Shown piece after piece: positions 11,216-23,100 of a DNA stretch of 64,000 nt. Numbering within the stretch: the first letter of the stretch is position 1; each line of letters opens with the position of its first letter. Below the pieces are notes generated by a model. The model worked only from the letters and a program-made list of their open reading frames with translations, made no database searches and was not told the origin of the DNA. A program made the translations under genes and the position numbers. Source of the stretch: Calliphora vicina (Eukaryota > Arthropoda > Insecta > Diptera > Calliphoridae); NCBI RefSeq assembly GCF_958450345.1, contig NC_088781.1:48719357-48783356 (forward strand), written 5' to 3'.

Positions 11216-11672
11216 CACAATAGAATCATTTACTCGAAACCGAACTGTATGGGCTCCAAGTGAGTGGCCTATAGTTATTCGAAGTGCAAGAACAAACCCT
11301 TACGGTTATGAGTGTATATCGTTAAAGCACTCTGATTTTCTAAAGTGGAAAATGTTTTCTGATCAGCTTCTTCCAAAGAAAGTAAAACTAAGCCCGATGT
11401 GGTCTTTTTGATACAACCGTAATTACAATTATATATGGCTTTTTAGACAATAGCGAGGAAAATACTATTAACATTGATTTAAATACTTATACGGTCTGTG
11501 GACCTCCTCCTCTATACAACACAGAATTAAAAATTTCGTCACATAAATTCAATGATATAAAAGGTCTTTGCAATAAGAATATGTTTTTATAACGAATATA
11601 TTGGCCTAAAACATTCCAAAAATATTAAAGACGCCTTAAACGAAATATATGAAGAAGATGTGCCTTAATTTC
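11216..11672 (+). pseudogene. Decayed coding exon of unknown protein
   Basis: A coding-like reading starts just after a polypyrimidine and acceptor-like run (TTCTATTCACAG) and reads ESFTRNRTVWAPSEWPIVIR and onward to KVKLSPMWSF before a stop near 11408. A shifted frame continues with TTVITIIYGFLDNSEENT, then VCGPPPLYNTELKISS, then KFNDIKGLCNKNMF. A second frame break near 11590 leads to NEYIGLKHSKNIKDALNEIY and EEDVP before a stop at about 11668. Tryptophans, cysteines, prolines and a plausible exon edge suggest a once-real spliced gene. I do not recognise the family. A multi-copy, transposon-associated protein is more likely than a host gene. Two frame breaks make it a pseudogene as it stands. 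Confidence 0.55.
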
Positions 11673-12182
11673 CTAAGCACCTACTTAGGATATTTACTTA
11701 AATATTTACTATGATTTATAACAAATGTTTAATTTGCTGCATACTTTAAGAAAATATATTTTTTCAAAACTTAAGAAAATATTTTTTCTTTGTAAAGCAT
11801 TTATCGTATGCTCCACAATTTAGTCTCAGCTGCCTGTAATAGAGACGGTAAAAATAACGTAAGCTCCAAAACAAATTTGTTGCTTACAAAATCAACTTAA
11901 AAATGCACTTATCGCATGTATGATACCATTAATAGACTACACTTTAATTTTCAATGAAATTCTTCGCACAACTTAAAATAAAAACGAAAAAACTCTCTCC
12001 TATAAAATTTGATTAGGGTTAGGGCTCGATTTTTCACGCTTTATTTGTCAACAATCTTAATAAAAATGTCTGTATCATTGTAATTCACTTTAATTTTCCA
12101 GCTGAAATTATGATTCAGTCTGTCCAGGCTCGATGCAAGACTTCCTTTGGAAACACCATGATGAATTTTTCTACAAATGTAA
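11673..12182. other. AT-rich DNA, no gene seen
   Basis: No coding or element signature was recognised, apart from the AACGTAAGC-type motif at about 11847. Confidence 0.5.
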
Positions 12183-12452
12183 AAAAAGTTCGGAAGTTCT
12201 TACAGTCAGATAAACTACAACGAAGTCAAGAAGAAGTCGGGAGTTCTTAATTTCGGCTACGGAATGCAAAAATACGATTGTAAGAAAAATGCGGGGGCTA
12301 AACTACACCAAAGTCAAGAAGAATTCGATAGGTCTTGAGTTCGGCTACGAATTTAAGAAAAATTCGGAAATTTCTTAAAATCAACTAAACTACAATGACG
12401 CCAAGAAGCATTCGGAAGTTCTTGAATTCGGCTACGAATGCAAAAATACGAA
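12183..12452 (+). repeat. Short tandem array, period about 88-90 bp
   Basis: Three diverged units share AACTACA(A/C)(C/T)GAAGTCAAGAAG, a TTCGG(A)AGTTCTT block and TTCGGCTACGAATGCAAAA. The TTCGGCTACG blocks lie near 12253, 12341 and 12428. Non-coding. Confidence 0.75.
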
Positions 12453-14697
12453 GATAAAATAATAGAGATATTAGTGATAATAGAGATATTAGTGATTTTT
12501 AATTTGAACTATTTTTTTTTTCTTGCTAAATTTTTGGGGTACTTTAAAATAAAATTCTTAATAAATGCGAAATTAACCCTAAGTTGTCTTTTGTTAAGTC
12601 TTATTTCTGACTTTATGGTTGAAGTTTCCGTTTTGGAGTATTTAGGGATTTATAGTAAAATTTCACGGATAACATTTTTGCGGAACATTTTAACCCCCTA
12701 AATACCAATTTTAAAGGTGTTTATTTTTCTTCTTTAAAAGAAGGACAAAAAAGACCCATGCCTTTAGAATTTAGAGGGTTATCATATCCTACAAAAATAT
12801 TCTTCGCAACATTTTACATAAATTCGCTGAACACATTTTATACCTAAAATTTAAGGATTACATTGTTTCTTATGCCGATTAACAATAAGAATGTGCCAGA
12901 GTTGGAAAAATTTAACCCCCCCTCAAATGAAATTCAGATGTAAACTTTCAAAACGCCAAAACGTGTCTTTTTTTTGATAGTCCCCTTGTATCAGCGTCAT
13001 ATTTAGTACATTTTATATGATTATAAAGGTCTATTGTTGCTACTTATTCCAGAAAAACTAAGTTAAAGTGGGTGTATTAAAAAGTTTAATATGCAGATGT
13101 GTTTGTATTTTGTGTTCATATTGGATTTTATTAGCTCTCTAGTACTATAGATACACACCAAGAACAAAGGATGTTGCACAAAATTTACTTCAAATTTTTT
13201 TTTTGCCACAAAAGTATGTGCGTTAGGCTGATCCAGAAAAAGCTGTTCATTTTCTTAATAAAAATTAAGGTTTATTTAATTTTAAGATATCATTCCTACA
13301 AAATAACAAATGATAGACGATTAAAAAATAAAATATATTTGTTATAACTAGAAGATATTTGAAAAAAATAATTTTATCATCAGATATGTATCATTAGTTT
13401 TTTTCTCCTCTATTTTCTTGCGTCCGTTAACGACAGTTAAAAGCAAGGAAAATAATTGAAAAATGCTCCAATTAATGAATAAATTTTGAAGGCTAATGTC
13501 CTTATAAACCATTCGCTAGTACGTCATTTTGCAATTGGAGCAGAAGCTATGAGATACAGAGTTCTTACCACTTTTTCCAATCGACCTGGCTATGCAAATT
13601 TTCCACACAGATGTTCTAAACTCATTGATATAATATTCTTACCAGTGCACTTTAAAATTCATAAGTCTTGAAATTACTGACATTTTCATATTAAAAATAA
13701 GTTTTTAAATAGTATATCCTTTGAAAGAAGGACACGCGTTCAGTAAATGGAATACTAAGTACGCAGTTGGTCTGTAGATTCATATGTATGTATATCGAAT
13801 TATTCATGTCTAAAAAATGCTTTGGATTTGTTAAAAAAAAATTTATTTTGACCTCAAATTACAAAGAAAATTCCTTATACATTTGATTACCACCCTAATG
13901 ATTGAGTATAAACAATTTTCAATTCATAATTTATAAAACAAAATGAGTTCATTATGTTACAATGTTTCTGAATCAATTTATTCAATGAAACTTCTTATTA
14001 AATCCATGAAAGATATTTACAAAATTATGCAAATTAAACAAATTTAAATGAATGCAAGTAATAGCTTTAGTAAAATACTTAAATTTAAATCGAACATACT
14101 TTCAGTATACAAGATATAATTGATTTATAGGCTGCTCATTTCAACAAAGTTTAAAAGGCATAGGAAATATTAAAAAATAAACAATAGCTCATTAATATGT
14201 CACACCACAATTTCCAATACTTCTACTCAATTTCATTAAATATTTTCTGTTTTTTCGTCCCTGTTATTTATTTCCCATTTTTGTTTTTTTTTTTCAATTT
14301 ATACTCCCCATTTTTTGTTTTGTTTGCAAATTATCCTTTTGTAGAAAATTGATGGCGTTTAATAAATTTAACGCATACCCAAATTGAATTTCAAATACCA
14401 ACCATTAAATATACAGTAAATATTGTATATCATATACTCGTTTATATGTTCAAAAAACAACAGTTTCGTTAACAAAGTAATTGAATGTTAAAGAAAAAAA
14501 AATAAATAGATAATACCCCAAATGCCATGCAAGAGAAAAGGAAATGTCTAAAAAGCAACTTAAACAGTTTTAGCATTTAAAAGTATATTGAACAGAAAAT
14601 ATTCCATTTTAAATATTTTGCTTAAGCTGTTTAAAAACTGTAATTTTTATATGTACCTTGCAGGTTTTGGAACTTTTTTTTTAACTTTTCCCTGACT
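12453..14697. other. AT-rich DNA, no gene seen
   Basis: No recognisable gene. A 61-codon open frame at 13486-13671 is slightly less AT-rich than its surroundings, but it resembles no family I know and has no splice or domain support. Confidence 0.5.
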
Positions 14698-15342
14698 ATA
14701 GCGATTACGATACAGTATCTGCTTCTTGGGAGTCAGATGCAGTATGTTACTCACGATCTGGTAGACCTGCTATCGGAGGACTGGACCCCTTTAATAGGTA
14801 ACACTGGAAATATTAAAAGCGCAGTGGAAAAGTTCACGCTATCTCTTAGTGTGAGCAAACGTGTAGTCGCTCTGTACGCAGAGGAAAGGCAAGACATCTG
14901 TGGTGGTCTCTAGATATAGCGAACTCTAGCCGTAGTTGTCGTAAACTTTTCAACGTGGCAAAAATATCAGATAACTGGTCACCGTATAAGTCTATATTGA
15001 ACAAATTTAAGAATCAGGTTAAAAGCGCAAAACGTAAGTTCTGGAGGAATTTCAGCAAGGCCGTCTGCGCAAGATCCTGTCGAAAACACCAACTGTTCAA
15101 GGGAACCTGCCATAACTTCGTCAATTATAGATGGCGAGGATAAAGTAAAATGGGCAATACGGAGTCTCCGGGTCAGGAGGGCAAATCAATGGACCGTATG
15201 CACTGTAGTTTCTATCCCAAAATGAGACAAAACGACACACACAAAAGCTAAATATTTCAGAACAATAAGTCTGTCATCATTCTTGCTGAAACCCCTTAAG
15301 AGAATCAACGACAGCCACATACGAGTGTATTCTTTACAACAC

Positions 15343-16624
15343 CCCTACATTAGCGTGTCCCAAAACAAATTTTTGTTGGGGCTCAAGCATAATTTGAAAG
15401 CTTATAGGGTAAAGTATTTTTGAGATTTTTCGGAAGAGGTTTAGAGGTCGCTCAAGTCGATTTTTTTCAAAAATCGGGTTTGTCGGCCTTTTTTTGAGTT
15501 TTCTTCTTAACTTTGTCAAGACCCACGATTTTTATTACTTTTCAATTACTTAATAATTTAGGGACAACAATTTTCTTTTAGCAGTTTTCTTTTAAAATGT
15601 ACCAACATTTTTTAGAGGTTTGTGCTCGTTAAAATGATTTTCGGAAGTGGGCATTGTATGGGAGCTATGACTAATTATGCACCGATCGTTATAAAATTTG
15701 GTGACGTGACTTTTGTATATATATAATATATTTGTATTGAATTTTATTTGAATACGAATATTTTAAAGAGACTTATGCTAGATAAAGTGATTTTCGGAAG
15801 TGGACCTTATATGGGAGCTATGACTAATTATGAACCGATCGCCACAAAATTTGGTAGGCACGAGTTTAACTTATATAAAACTTATTTGTACTAATTTGGT
15901 ATATATCTTATAACTAAGATATTTACAAGATTTTATCTATTTTTAGATAGGTCAATCGTATGGGGGCTAATAGAAATAATGGACCGATTCCAACCAAATT
16001 CAATATGCTTCGTCCAATTGGCAATAGAAAAGCTTGTATCAAATTTTATCTTTGAAATTGCGACTTGTAGTTTGATTACACTATGGTGTTGTAGGGTATA
16101 AACCTCATTTTCCGTACACAAAAGTTTTCGTTTACTTTATATAACTTAGGAACGATAAAAGCAAATTCAAAAATTGTTGTCTCTAAATTATTAAGAATTA
16201 ATTGATCTTTCAAACTGCATTTTCAGTTTTTTTCATTTTCATAAAAATTTTAAAAGTTATAAAGCCTTATTTACAAAATTTATGGAAAAAATTCGAAAAA
16301 TTGTAATGTAGGGCACCTTAATGAGCCAATTCATTACATAAACTAAAAATATTTGCACACAAAAATAAAGCTCGGATATTTTTCTTTTAAACTAAGTCCT
16401 CAAAAGTAATGAAAATCGTGGATCTTGACATAGTTATGAATAAATCTCAAAAAAGGCCGACAAACCCGATTTTTGGCAAAAACTTGATTTGAGCGACCTC
16501 TAAACCACTTCCGAAAAATCTGAAAAAAATGTCAAAAATACTCTACCCTACAAGTTTTCAAATTATGCTGGAGCACCCATGAAAATAATAAAAAGAACTT
16601 TTTTTGGGACACACTACCCTACAT
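15343..16624. mobile_element. hAT-like element with 8-bp target duplication
   Basis: The element itself is 15351-16616. CCCTACAT flanks it on both sides (15343-15350 and 16617-16624), a perfect 8-bp duplication as made by hAT transposases. Termini are TAGCGTGTCCCAAAA on the left and TAGTGTGTCCCAAAA on the right, read inward. Inverted similarity continues for about 190 bp, including CGGGTTTGTCGGCCTTTTTT and its partner. Ignoring the insert and one duplication lets the LINE reading run through in one frame. No transposase remains, and a family A copy lies inside. Confidence 0.85.
15585..16102 (+). mobile_element. Family A dispersed repeat, copy A3 (5' truncated)
   Basis: It has the TATGGGAGCTATGACTAATT block twice (about 15657 and 15810) and ends CACTATGGTGTTGTAGGG. 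The usual start is missing. It is nested inside the hAT-like element, so family A moved after that element arrived, or was carried in with it. Confidence 0.7.
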
Positions 16625-16869
16625 GAAGGGCAAATCGGTTGAGATATCACTTAAGGAGTGCGTTACATTGAGAAATCCCTTGAATTTGACAATTTAACAT
16701 TACTGGCCTTTCTGGATATAAAAGGAGCTTTAAGTAATGTGGAATCTACAACTATATGTTCAGCACTACAAGATTATGGCCAGGAATCATACCTCAAATT
16801 CCGCCCAATTTTAGTCAGTAAGAGTACAATAGTACCGAAATAAATTCTACGAAGTTTTGAAGCTTTCGC

Positions 16870-16990
16870 AATTATAGTTAACCAGATTCACCATATATTC
16901 CATAATAACTATTTACTTTTTATGGAAAGTGCCACGCCCACTTGAAATTTCAAAATTAAAAGTATCTTATTGTTCATTCCAGATATGTTG
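16870..16990 (-). mobile_element. Helitron-related fragment
   Basis: Contains AAAGTGCCACGCCCACTTG, the reverse complement of a block also found at 20305 and, as GGGCGTGGCACCTCCCATAC, inside the small Helitron at 42634-42877. No ends are visible. Confidence 0.4.
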
Positions 16991-16999
16991 GTATTAGCT

Positions 17000-17629
17000 A
17001 GCTTTACAACTGCTGGGCAATAGATGATCATTTAGTGTTCAATACAGATTTTAAGCAAAACAAAACTGCATAAAAATATAACGAAATAATGCAAAAAATT
17101 ATATTTAATAATAAAAAAATTTTTGTAAAATTTTTAGCTAAGCTCTCCAAATTCTCATGTGTGATCATAAAATGTTTCAAAATTCAATTGTTTTTATAAG
17201 TATAAGGTTAATTATTTAAAATTTAAAGAAAACAAACTAATTATTAAGTAGTCATCTTCCTTTTTATGCACAACCTATTCACTAGTCACTTTGTTTCTTT
17301 CATTTCCATTTCTTTTCTTTTTTTCTTTGCATATTTATTATTATCCTGTTAAGGGTCTTCTTAGATACATTCATTCTTTGCTCCTATGATGACATTGTAT
17401 GATGTTTTTTCTATTTTTTTTTTCTCTGCAACATATTTCTTATTACTGTCTGTCCCTGCTGATGTTTTAAAGCCTTGGCAGCGAAAAAAAATGAAAGGAG
17501 AATTTATAAATTCTATACTCTTATAAGCTTGTTCTTTTGCTGTGTTATTGGGTTCAGTTGCAAAGAAATAATATTATTTTATAATAAATTTTTAAAGATT
17601 TTTCCCTTTTAATACTTAATAATAAAAAA
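17000..17629. other. AT-rich DNA, no gene seen
   Basis: T-rich and A-rich tracts only. Confidence 0.5.
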
Positions 17630-18034
17630 AAAATAAAGTATTGTCGTTCAAGTCTGACCTTACAATACCCTACACTGAGTAAAGGAGCAAAAACATTTGT
17701 CTTTTAAAATGCCAATAATTAATTTTCGTGAATGAATTTCGTAAGTGGGTAAGATCGTCATCCAATAAGGTTGTGAGATCGTGGACCGATCGACATTAAA
17801 TCATTTGAATGGGGGCTGGGTGAAATAATGAACAGATTTATCTTCGTTCTTGGGTCGAAAATAGTACACGTGCCAAATTTTATTGAAATATTTGCCAAAT
17901 TTCGACTTGTTTGTTAAATCGATTCAGAAAATGATTCCCAGTAAACTTTAAGTGTTAGAATAATATTTTTGGTGTTATAAACATCAGCACAAATGTATAG
18001 TAGCTTCCCCACTATGATGGTGTAGGGTATAGTA
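17630..18034 (+). mobile_element. Family A dispersed repeat, copy A4 (internally deleted)
   Basis: Starts with an AAGTATTG block, then ACCTTACAATACCCTACACT, and ends CCACTATGATGGTGTAGGG. At about 400 bp it is shorter than A2, lacking most of the repeated blocks and the GGACGGAC tract. Confidence 0.65.
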
Positions 18035-18505
18035 ACATTTACATATATTAAAGTTGATTTTAAAATTTTAATTTCGCATGACTTTGTTTTGCTATTACAG
18101 CATAAAAAATAGAGATCTTTACATTAAATGATTTAAAAACGTTGAGTATTTAGAGGGTCAATACGAAACACGTGCTGTAAAAGACACCCACCTGTAATGA
18201 AATAAATAAAAATTAGAATAATTTAGCTCAATTAAAAGATTTATTATTTTTTCAGCGCATTTTTAGTATACTACTAAATAGCAAAGAACAAATGAGAAAA
18301 TATAAACTCTAAACTAATGCCGAAATTTAACCGTTTTCATTGAAAATAATTTAATAGCTTTGACACTTTCTCAGAATTAAACAAAAATAAATAAATTTGA
18401 ACAACTGTACGTATTATTAATATTAATTTCATCTTTTTTAATAATGATAGCTACAACTTACATAATTTTTAAGCGTTTTAAAAAAATTAAAAAGTTACAA
18501 ATTAC
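18035..18505. other. AT-rich DNA, no gene seen
   Basis: No feature recognised. Confidence 0.5.
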
Positions 18506-18506
18506 A

Positions 18507-18830
18507 CTGTTGAAAAACTGTCAAGCGGAGCACTCGGTGGGTTAAACCATTTTTTCAGGTTAGCTCGTATTTTTTAGATATACCGTTATTTCGAAAATGT
18601 AGGAGGTTGCACAAGATATATTCGAGTAACTCAAAAACGGTTTAGTTTATTGAACTAAATGAAAAACCTCAATTCCGCAGAAAAATTATCTTTAAGTAAG
18701 GCTTAACATGATTTTAATCTTCGCAATTATTTTTGGAAATATTAATTTTTTTTAGAAAAAAAAATATTTTTTTAGAAAATTTCGAAATTTTTGGTTTTTA
18801 AAACGGCATTAAAAATAGGCAAATTCATAT
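18507..18830 (+). repeat. Family I dispersed repeat, copy 1
   Basis: Starts CACTGTTGAAAAACTGTCAA, then contains ATATACCGTTATTTCGAAAA and GTAACTCAAAAACGG. The same blocks occur inverted at 43870-44205. No coding capacity; class unknown. Confidence 0.65.
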
Positions 18831-19627
18831 ACGCTATTATTTATTTATACATATATAAAACAAAGTTCCAAATAAATGATTAAAATCTGTCCACAACTTT
18901 TGAATTTATTCACAAAATATTAAAAAAAATATCCCCTAATATTTTTAATAAAATACATAACTCGCAGTAATTAGCTACATCTGGGAGTATTATCCGATAT
19001 TTAGTACTGCAGTAGTCGGCAATGCAGTGCACAAATATATGTATATCAAAAAACGGCAAGTTTCTGTAATTTTTCAGTTTGTTGTTGATTTTGAATCCAT
19101 AAATGAAAAATATAAGATATACATATTTATTATATATCATCGTGTAGGAAATTCTGCATTCTTTTCCAAAATATATAAAATTTTTAAGAATTAAAACACT
19201 TATAGAACCTTTTGGAAAAATATGGGAAAAACTTAAAATGGTATTAGGGGTGTGTTTTCTTTTGTGTATAAAATTTGTTGACAGATTTTAATTACTTGGG
19301 GCTTGTTTTGTATAAAATTTAGTTTTCTATGCGCGTGAGAAAAATTTTGCTAAAAATTTTTTTTTTTTTTTTGCCAAAAAAATTTATATTTATAAATCGA
19401 CTGCGCTGATTAGAAAAAAGTTTAAGTTTTACTTAAATGTTTTATTGAATTAATAGAAGAAAATTAAAAAAAAGTTAAAAATAAAACTTTTATTTTATAA
19501 AAAAACAAATAAAGAAAATATGGATGGTCAAGTCCGAACAGTGATTTTTGGAAGTGGACATTACATCGGAGCTATGACGGAATTTTTTTTTGAATTAAAA
19601 AAAAACACATTTTTTTCTAAACATTGA
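18831..19627. other. AT-rich DNA with a family A scrap
   Basis: No gene. A small family A fragment (GGTCAAGTCCGA, then GTGGACATTACATCGGAGCT) lies at about 19527-19580, ending abruptly next to the MITE at 19630. Confidence 0.5.
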
Positions 19628-20244
19628 TACACAGAAAAAAGAAATTCATAATTGGAATGAATTTTGTAATAAATATTATTAATCGAACTTGACTTTTTTT
19701 TCCCAAACTTTTTTCATTCAGAATAAGAACATGTTCATGAATATTATAAAATTGTTCATGGCGGAAATTTTTGCTTGTTTTGCATAAATTTAATAATATT
19801 TTATAATAAATTGCATTATAATTCAATTTTCTAATGAATTAATTCAAAACTATTTGTATAATAGCCATATATTGGCCAAAATTTTAAGATGAAAATCAAC
19901 AATATCTAAAACTTAAAAAATATCAATATACATAATAAAATATCCATAAACATTAAGCATATCATCCCTTTAAAAAAATGTAATCAATTTCGCGCATATT
20001 GGCTCATTTTATAGCTGAAAATCATAAAAATAAATAAAAAATTTTCCAAGGAAAATTTAAAAGATTTTTCAACAACATAAAAATATAAATGAAATTGAAA
20101 TTTTATTTTTCAAGCCTTCTAGATTTAATTTGAAAACATAAAATATGAAAAAATCTTAATATTTAAGAAATTATTTATAAATGTTATGAATTGAAATTAA
20201 TGAAATCAAATCATAATATTTATGTTGAAACTTTTTTCTGTGTA
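19628..20244. mobile_element. 613-bp TA-flanked MITE
   Basis: Element 19630-20242 has inverted ends starting CACAGAAAAAAG on both strands, with looser similarity further in. TA lies immediately outside each end (19628-19629 and 20243-20244), and the flanks stay complementary for a further two bases (GA and TC). The ends resemble those of the 998-bp element at 30143-31140. Non-coding. Confidence 0.7.
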
Positions 20245-20279
20245 TCTTTTATTAAATCATAATAATTGATTTAAAATAC

Positions 20280-20420
20280 AGGGTCTTTTTATTTCGAAAT
20301 TTCAAGTGGGTGTGGCACTTCCCATACAAAGTAAATATAGCATACAAAGTAAATATGTATGCGTGATTTACAAATCTGTATAACCATAGTTGTGTAAGTC
20401 TTATAATTTTGCATGAATAT
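20280..20420 (+). mobile_element. Helitron-related fragment
   Basis: Contains AAGTGGGTGTGGCACTTCCC and a following CATACAAAGTAAATAT block repeated twice. The first block is shared with the Helitron at 42634-42877 and the fragment near 16930. Confidence 0.4.
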
Positions 20421-22071
20421 CATACATATTATTGTATATAGTTTGGCTCAAAAAATGGTTTCATCAATTTTTGGCCAACAGCTAATTAGTGATCCTCTTA
20501 ACTTCATATTCAAATATAACTAAGAGTCTGGCGGGCTTACGGAAGGTCGAAATTAGTTTTTTATATATGACGTATATTTGCGATAAAATTCTTAAGAAAA
20601 TAAAGCCAACCTGATAACAATTATCTCGTCCCTATAAAAAGTTACATGCATCCAAAGTTGAAGCATCTTTTTATATATTTCATATATAATAAAAAAAGAT
20701 CGAGCAAAATTTAAAAAAAATAAACCTAAATATCTCTTGAACTAAAAGAGATAGCCTACAAATATACGCATATTTTTTGCAGACTTTCTCAAGGACTGTC
20801 TATATTTTAAATTTCAGCTCATTCGGATCATAAATGGCTTTTTGCGATTTTTTTTAAATGTGTGACTTTAAGGGTCCACCCAAAGATCCCCTTTACGAAC
20901 ACCTCAGCCGTGTAAATAATACAGCACAATATAGACGTGTGGACTTGATCATACTATTTGTTTTAGCGTCAAAAATAGTAAAAACGAAAATTACACAGTG
21001 CTACGACAGAAAAAAACTTGGAAAACGACCTAGCGTGGGTTATAGGGATTCAAAATTTCAAAAACACCCTCAAATTCAGAAGTTATTCTGAAATAACCGT
21101 TTTCAGTGATGTTCGTCAACTTATCGATCTGTAACTCAGTTAGTTTTTGTCCGACTTTAAATTAGTTAACGGGTTTGGAAAGAAAACTCATTACGCTTTA
21201 AAATTACGTGCAGTTTTTTATACATTTGTAATTTATAAGTATTGTTTCTCTTAAGAATATCTAAAAGAAAAACAAAATTTATCAACTTTTTTGATTTTAG
21301 TCGCTTTTTATTGCTTATTTTGATATAAAAGTTTATAAAACTTTATACCAACATATATAGGAAATTTAGTTCTTAATAAAACATGGTTTTAATTATTCAA
21401 ATCGGATTAAAATTGTAAAAGTTATTCAACTTTTAATTACCACCATTTTTAGTATTTTCTCCCCCAGCGCATATGAATAAAAAAAAAAAAACAAAAAACT
21501 GTAGAAAAAAAAATTAGTAAAATTTTGAATTTACAAGGTAAATTTTTTTCGAACTTTTTTCAAAAAAGTTTAATAACTTTTGCAAATATAAACCGATTTT
21601 AACAAGTAATATCTCATTTTTTCCCATATGAAGTTGTCTTTAAAACACTGTGCAAAAAAAAATAGGTTTTTATAGAAAAAACTAAAATAACTATTGTTGA
21701 ATTTGAAAAATTATAAAAAAGTAAAGAGAAACTTTTTATAAAAACTTAAGTAATTTTTTCGATATACATTTTATGCATACATTTTATGAAAGCTTTATTC
21801 TTTGTCTATCCATAATTGTTTAAAATTTTGAAATAGATCCAAAAATGTGTGAGTTAGTGGTACTAAAGTACTACGACCTACCCTAAAACAGTTTTTTCAA
21901 AATATCTCAAAATTTTGATGGTGTTTCAAAATCTTGAAAATGGTTTTAGTATGTCCTCACCCAGGCCTACAACCTCCATTAGGTCCCTTTTCAAGTTCTG
22001 ACAAAAAGTGTCATTTAAGGTACAAAGTGATATTCATGATAGATACATTCACAATGCATTGCTATGTGGTT
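20421..22071. other. AT-rich repeat-like DNA, no gene seen
   Basis: A TTTCAGCTCATTCGGAT block at about 20813 recurs at about 35677, so part of this is dispersed repeat. The 77-codon frame at 20858-21091 matches nothing I know. Confidence 0.45.
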
Positions 22072-22274
22072 CCAAATCAAAATCGAGGTGGACACAATTA
22101 TTTGGCGCTCTTTTTATATAAAATTGGTGTCTCCGATTCCAAAAAAATTTTTAAAAGATCAATATAAACTTTCCAATTCAAAATCTAGGTGGACACAATT
22201 ATTTGGCGCTCTTTTTATATAGAATTGGTGTCTCCGATTCCAAAAAAAAATTTTAAAAGATCAATATAAACTTT
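22072..22274 (+). repeat. 101-bp tandem duplication
   Basis: Two nearly identical units (22072-22172 and 22173-22274) contain GGTGGACACAATTATTTGGC and TTGGTGTCTCCGATTCC. They differ at only a few bases, which suggests a recent duplication. Confidence 0.85.
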
Positions 22275-22639
22275 TTTTGAAGCTACAGTAGGGTATAGAT
22301 ATATAAAAATCATTAATAAAAAAATTTAAAAAAAACGTTTTCACGTGTTTCTGAAACTAAGTTTTTAAAAAGATCTGTATTTACTATATTTCAAGTTAAA
22401 TTAGTGTCTAGATATATAAAAATCAAAATCAAAAAAATTTTAATATTTAAGTAAAAGTGCTTTAATTGATTAAATATCTTTGTTTTATTGTCAAACAGCA
22501 TAAATTTAAAAAAAGTGAACTATTAGTGCGTCAGACCGACGTCGCCATTGATCAAAGTCAAATTTGCGTCACCATTGACGTGTTAAATATATTAGTCAAA
22601 AATTCAAATAATTTTTTAAATTTTTAACTTCAAATAGTG

Positions 22640-23100
22640 ACAAATAGTGTTTTTAATTGTGCTTATACCGCGTATTCCAATGAAACCAAATGACATGCCA
22701 TTTGAATTCAAGCGCTTGCAATTCCCAGTGCGTCTATCATTTGCCATGTCCATCAACAAGGCGCAAGGACAAACGCTTAAAATATGCGGTTTGAATTTGG
22801 AGGAGCCGTGCTTCTCTCATGGGCAGCTATACGTGGCGTGTTCAAGAGTTGGCATTCAAAATGCTTTGTTTATTCATGCTCCAGATGGAAAAACAAAAAA
22901 TGTTGTGTATCAGAATGTATTACATTAAAAATTAAAATAAACCCTCAAAAATAAAAAAAATACTTGAAATTTTCAAATAAAAAAATTATAGGACTTCTAT
23001 TTAGTGTAGTGAAGCATTAAAGACCTAAAAAATTAAAGGTAAAACAACGATTCCCATTCAACCACCTTGAAGGCAAAACAACGTTTGCCGGGTCAGCTAG
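22640..23100 (+). mobile_element. Helitron 3' end with helicase C-terminus
   Basis: The reading from about 22640 to the stop at 22926-22928 is the C-terminal end of the PIF1-like helicase of a Helitron Rep/Hel protein, which moves DNA by a rolling-circle route. Visible motifs are NDMPFEFKRLQFPVRLSFAM, SINKAQGQTL and EEPCFSHGQLYVACSRVG, matching the late helicase motifs V and VI. About 90 residues remain with no stop or frameshift, so decay is light. The Rep domain and helicase motifs I-IV are missing upstream. The element ends with a perfect hairpin (GGCAAA 23072-23077, TTTGCC 23084-23089) and CTAG (23097-23100) followed by T, the standard Helitron 3' end. Confidence 0.85.

Larger units (their letters stand above)
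14698..16850 (+). pseudogene. LINE ORF2 fragment split by a hAT-like element
   Basis: This is the region between endonuclease and reverse transcriptase, and part of the RT, of a non-LTR retrotransposon. Readable pieces are DLLSEDWTPLIGNTGNIKSA (about 14755), AKISDNWSPYKSILNKFKNQ (about 14958), RT block residues near 15215-15340 (FIPKM, ISLSSFLLKTLKRINDSHI), then after the insertion YMKGKSVEISLKE and IEKSLEFDNLTLLAFLDIKG (about 16670), the first RT catalytic aspartate region. The YADD block is absent because the copy ends near 16850. Several frameshifts are present. Clade is most like Jockey/LOA/R1-type LINEs; I cannot choose between them. Confidence 0.8.

Noticed and set aside
13486..13671. 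61-codon frame that looked slightly protein-like
   Set aside because: No family resemblance, no splice context, and comparable frames are expected by chance in this much DNA.
16050..16100. Family A end at 16.1 kb considered as the end of the hAT-like element
   Set aside because: The 8-bp duplication and inverted ends clearly extend to 16616; family A is internal.
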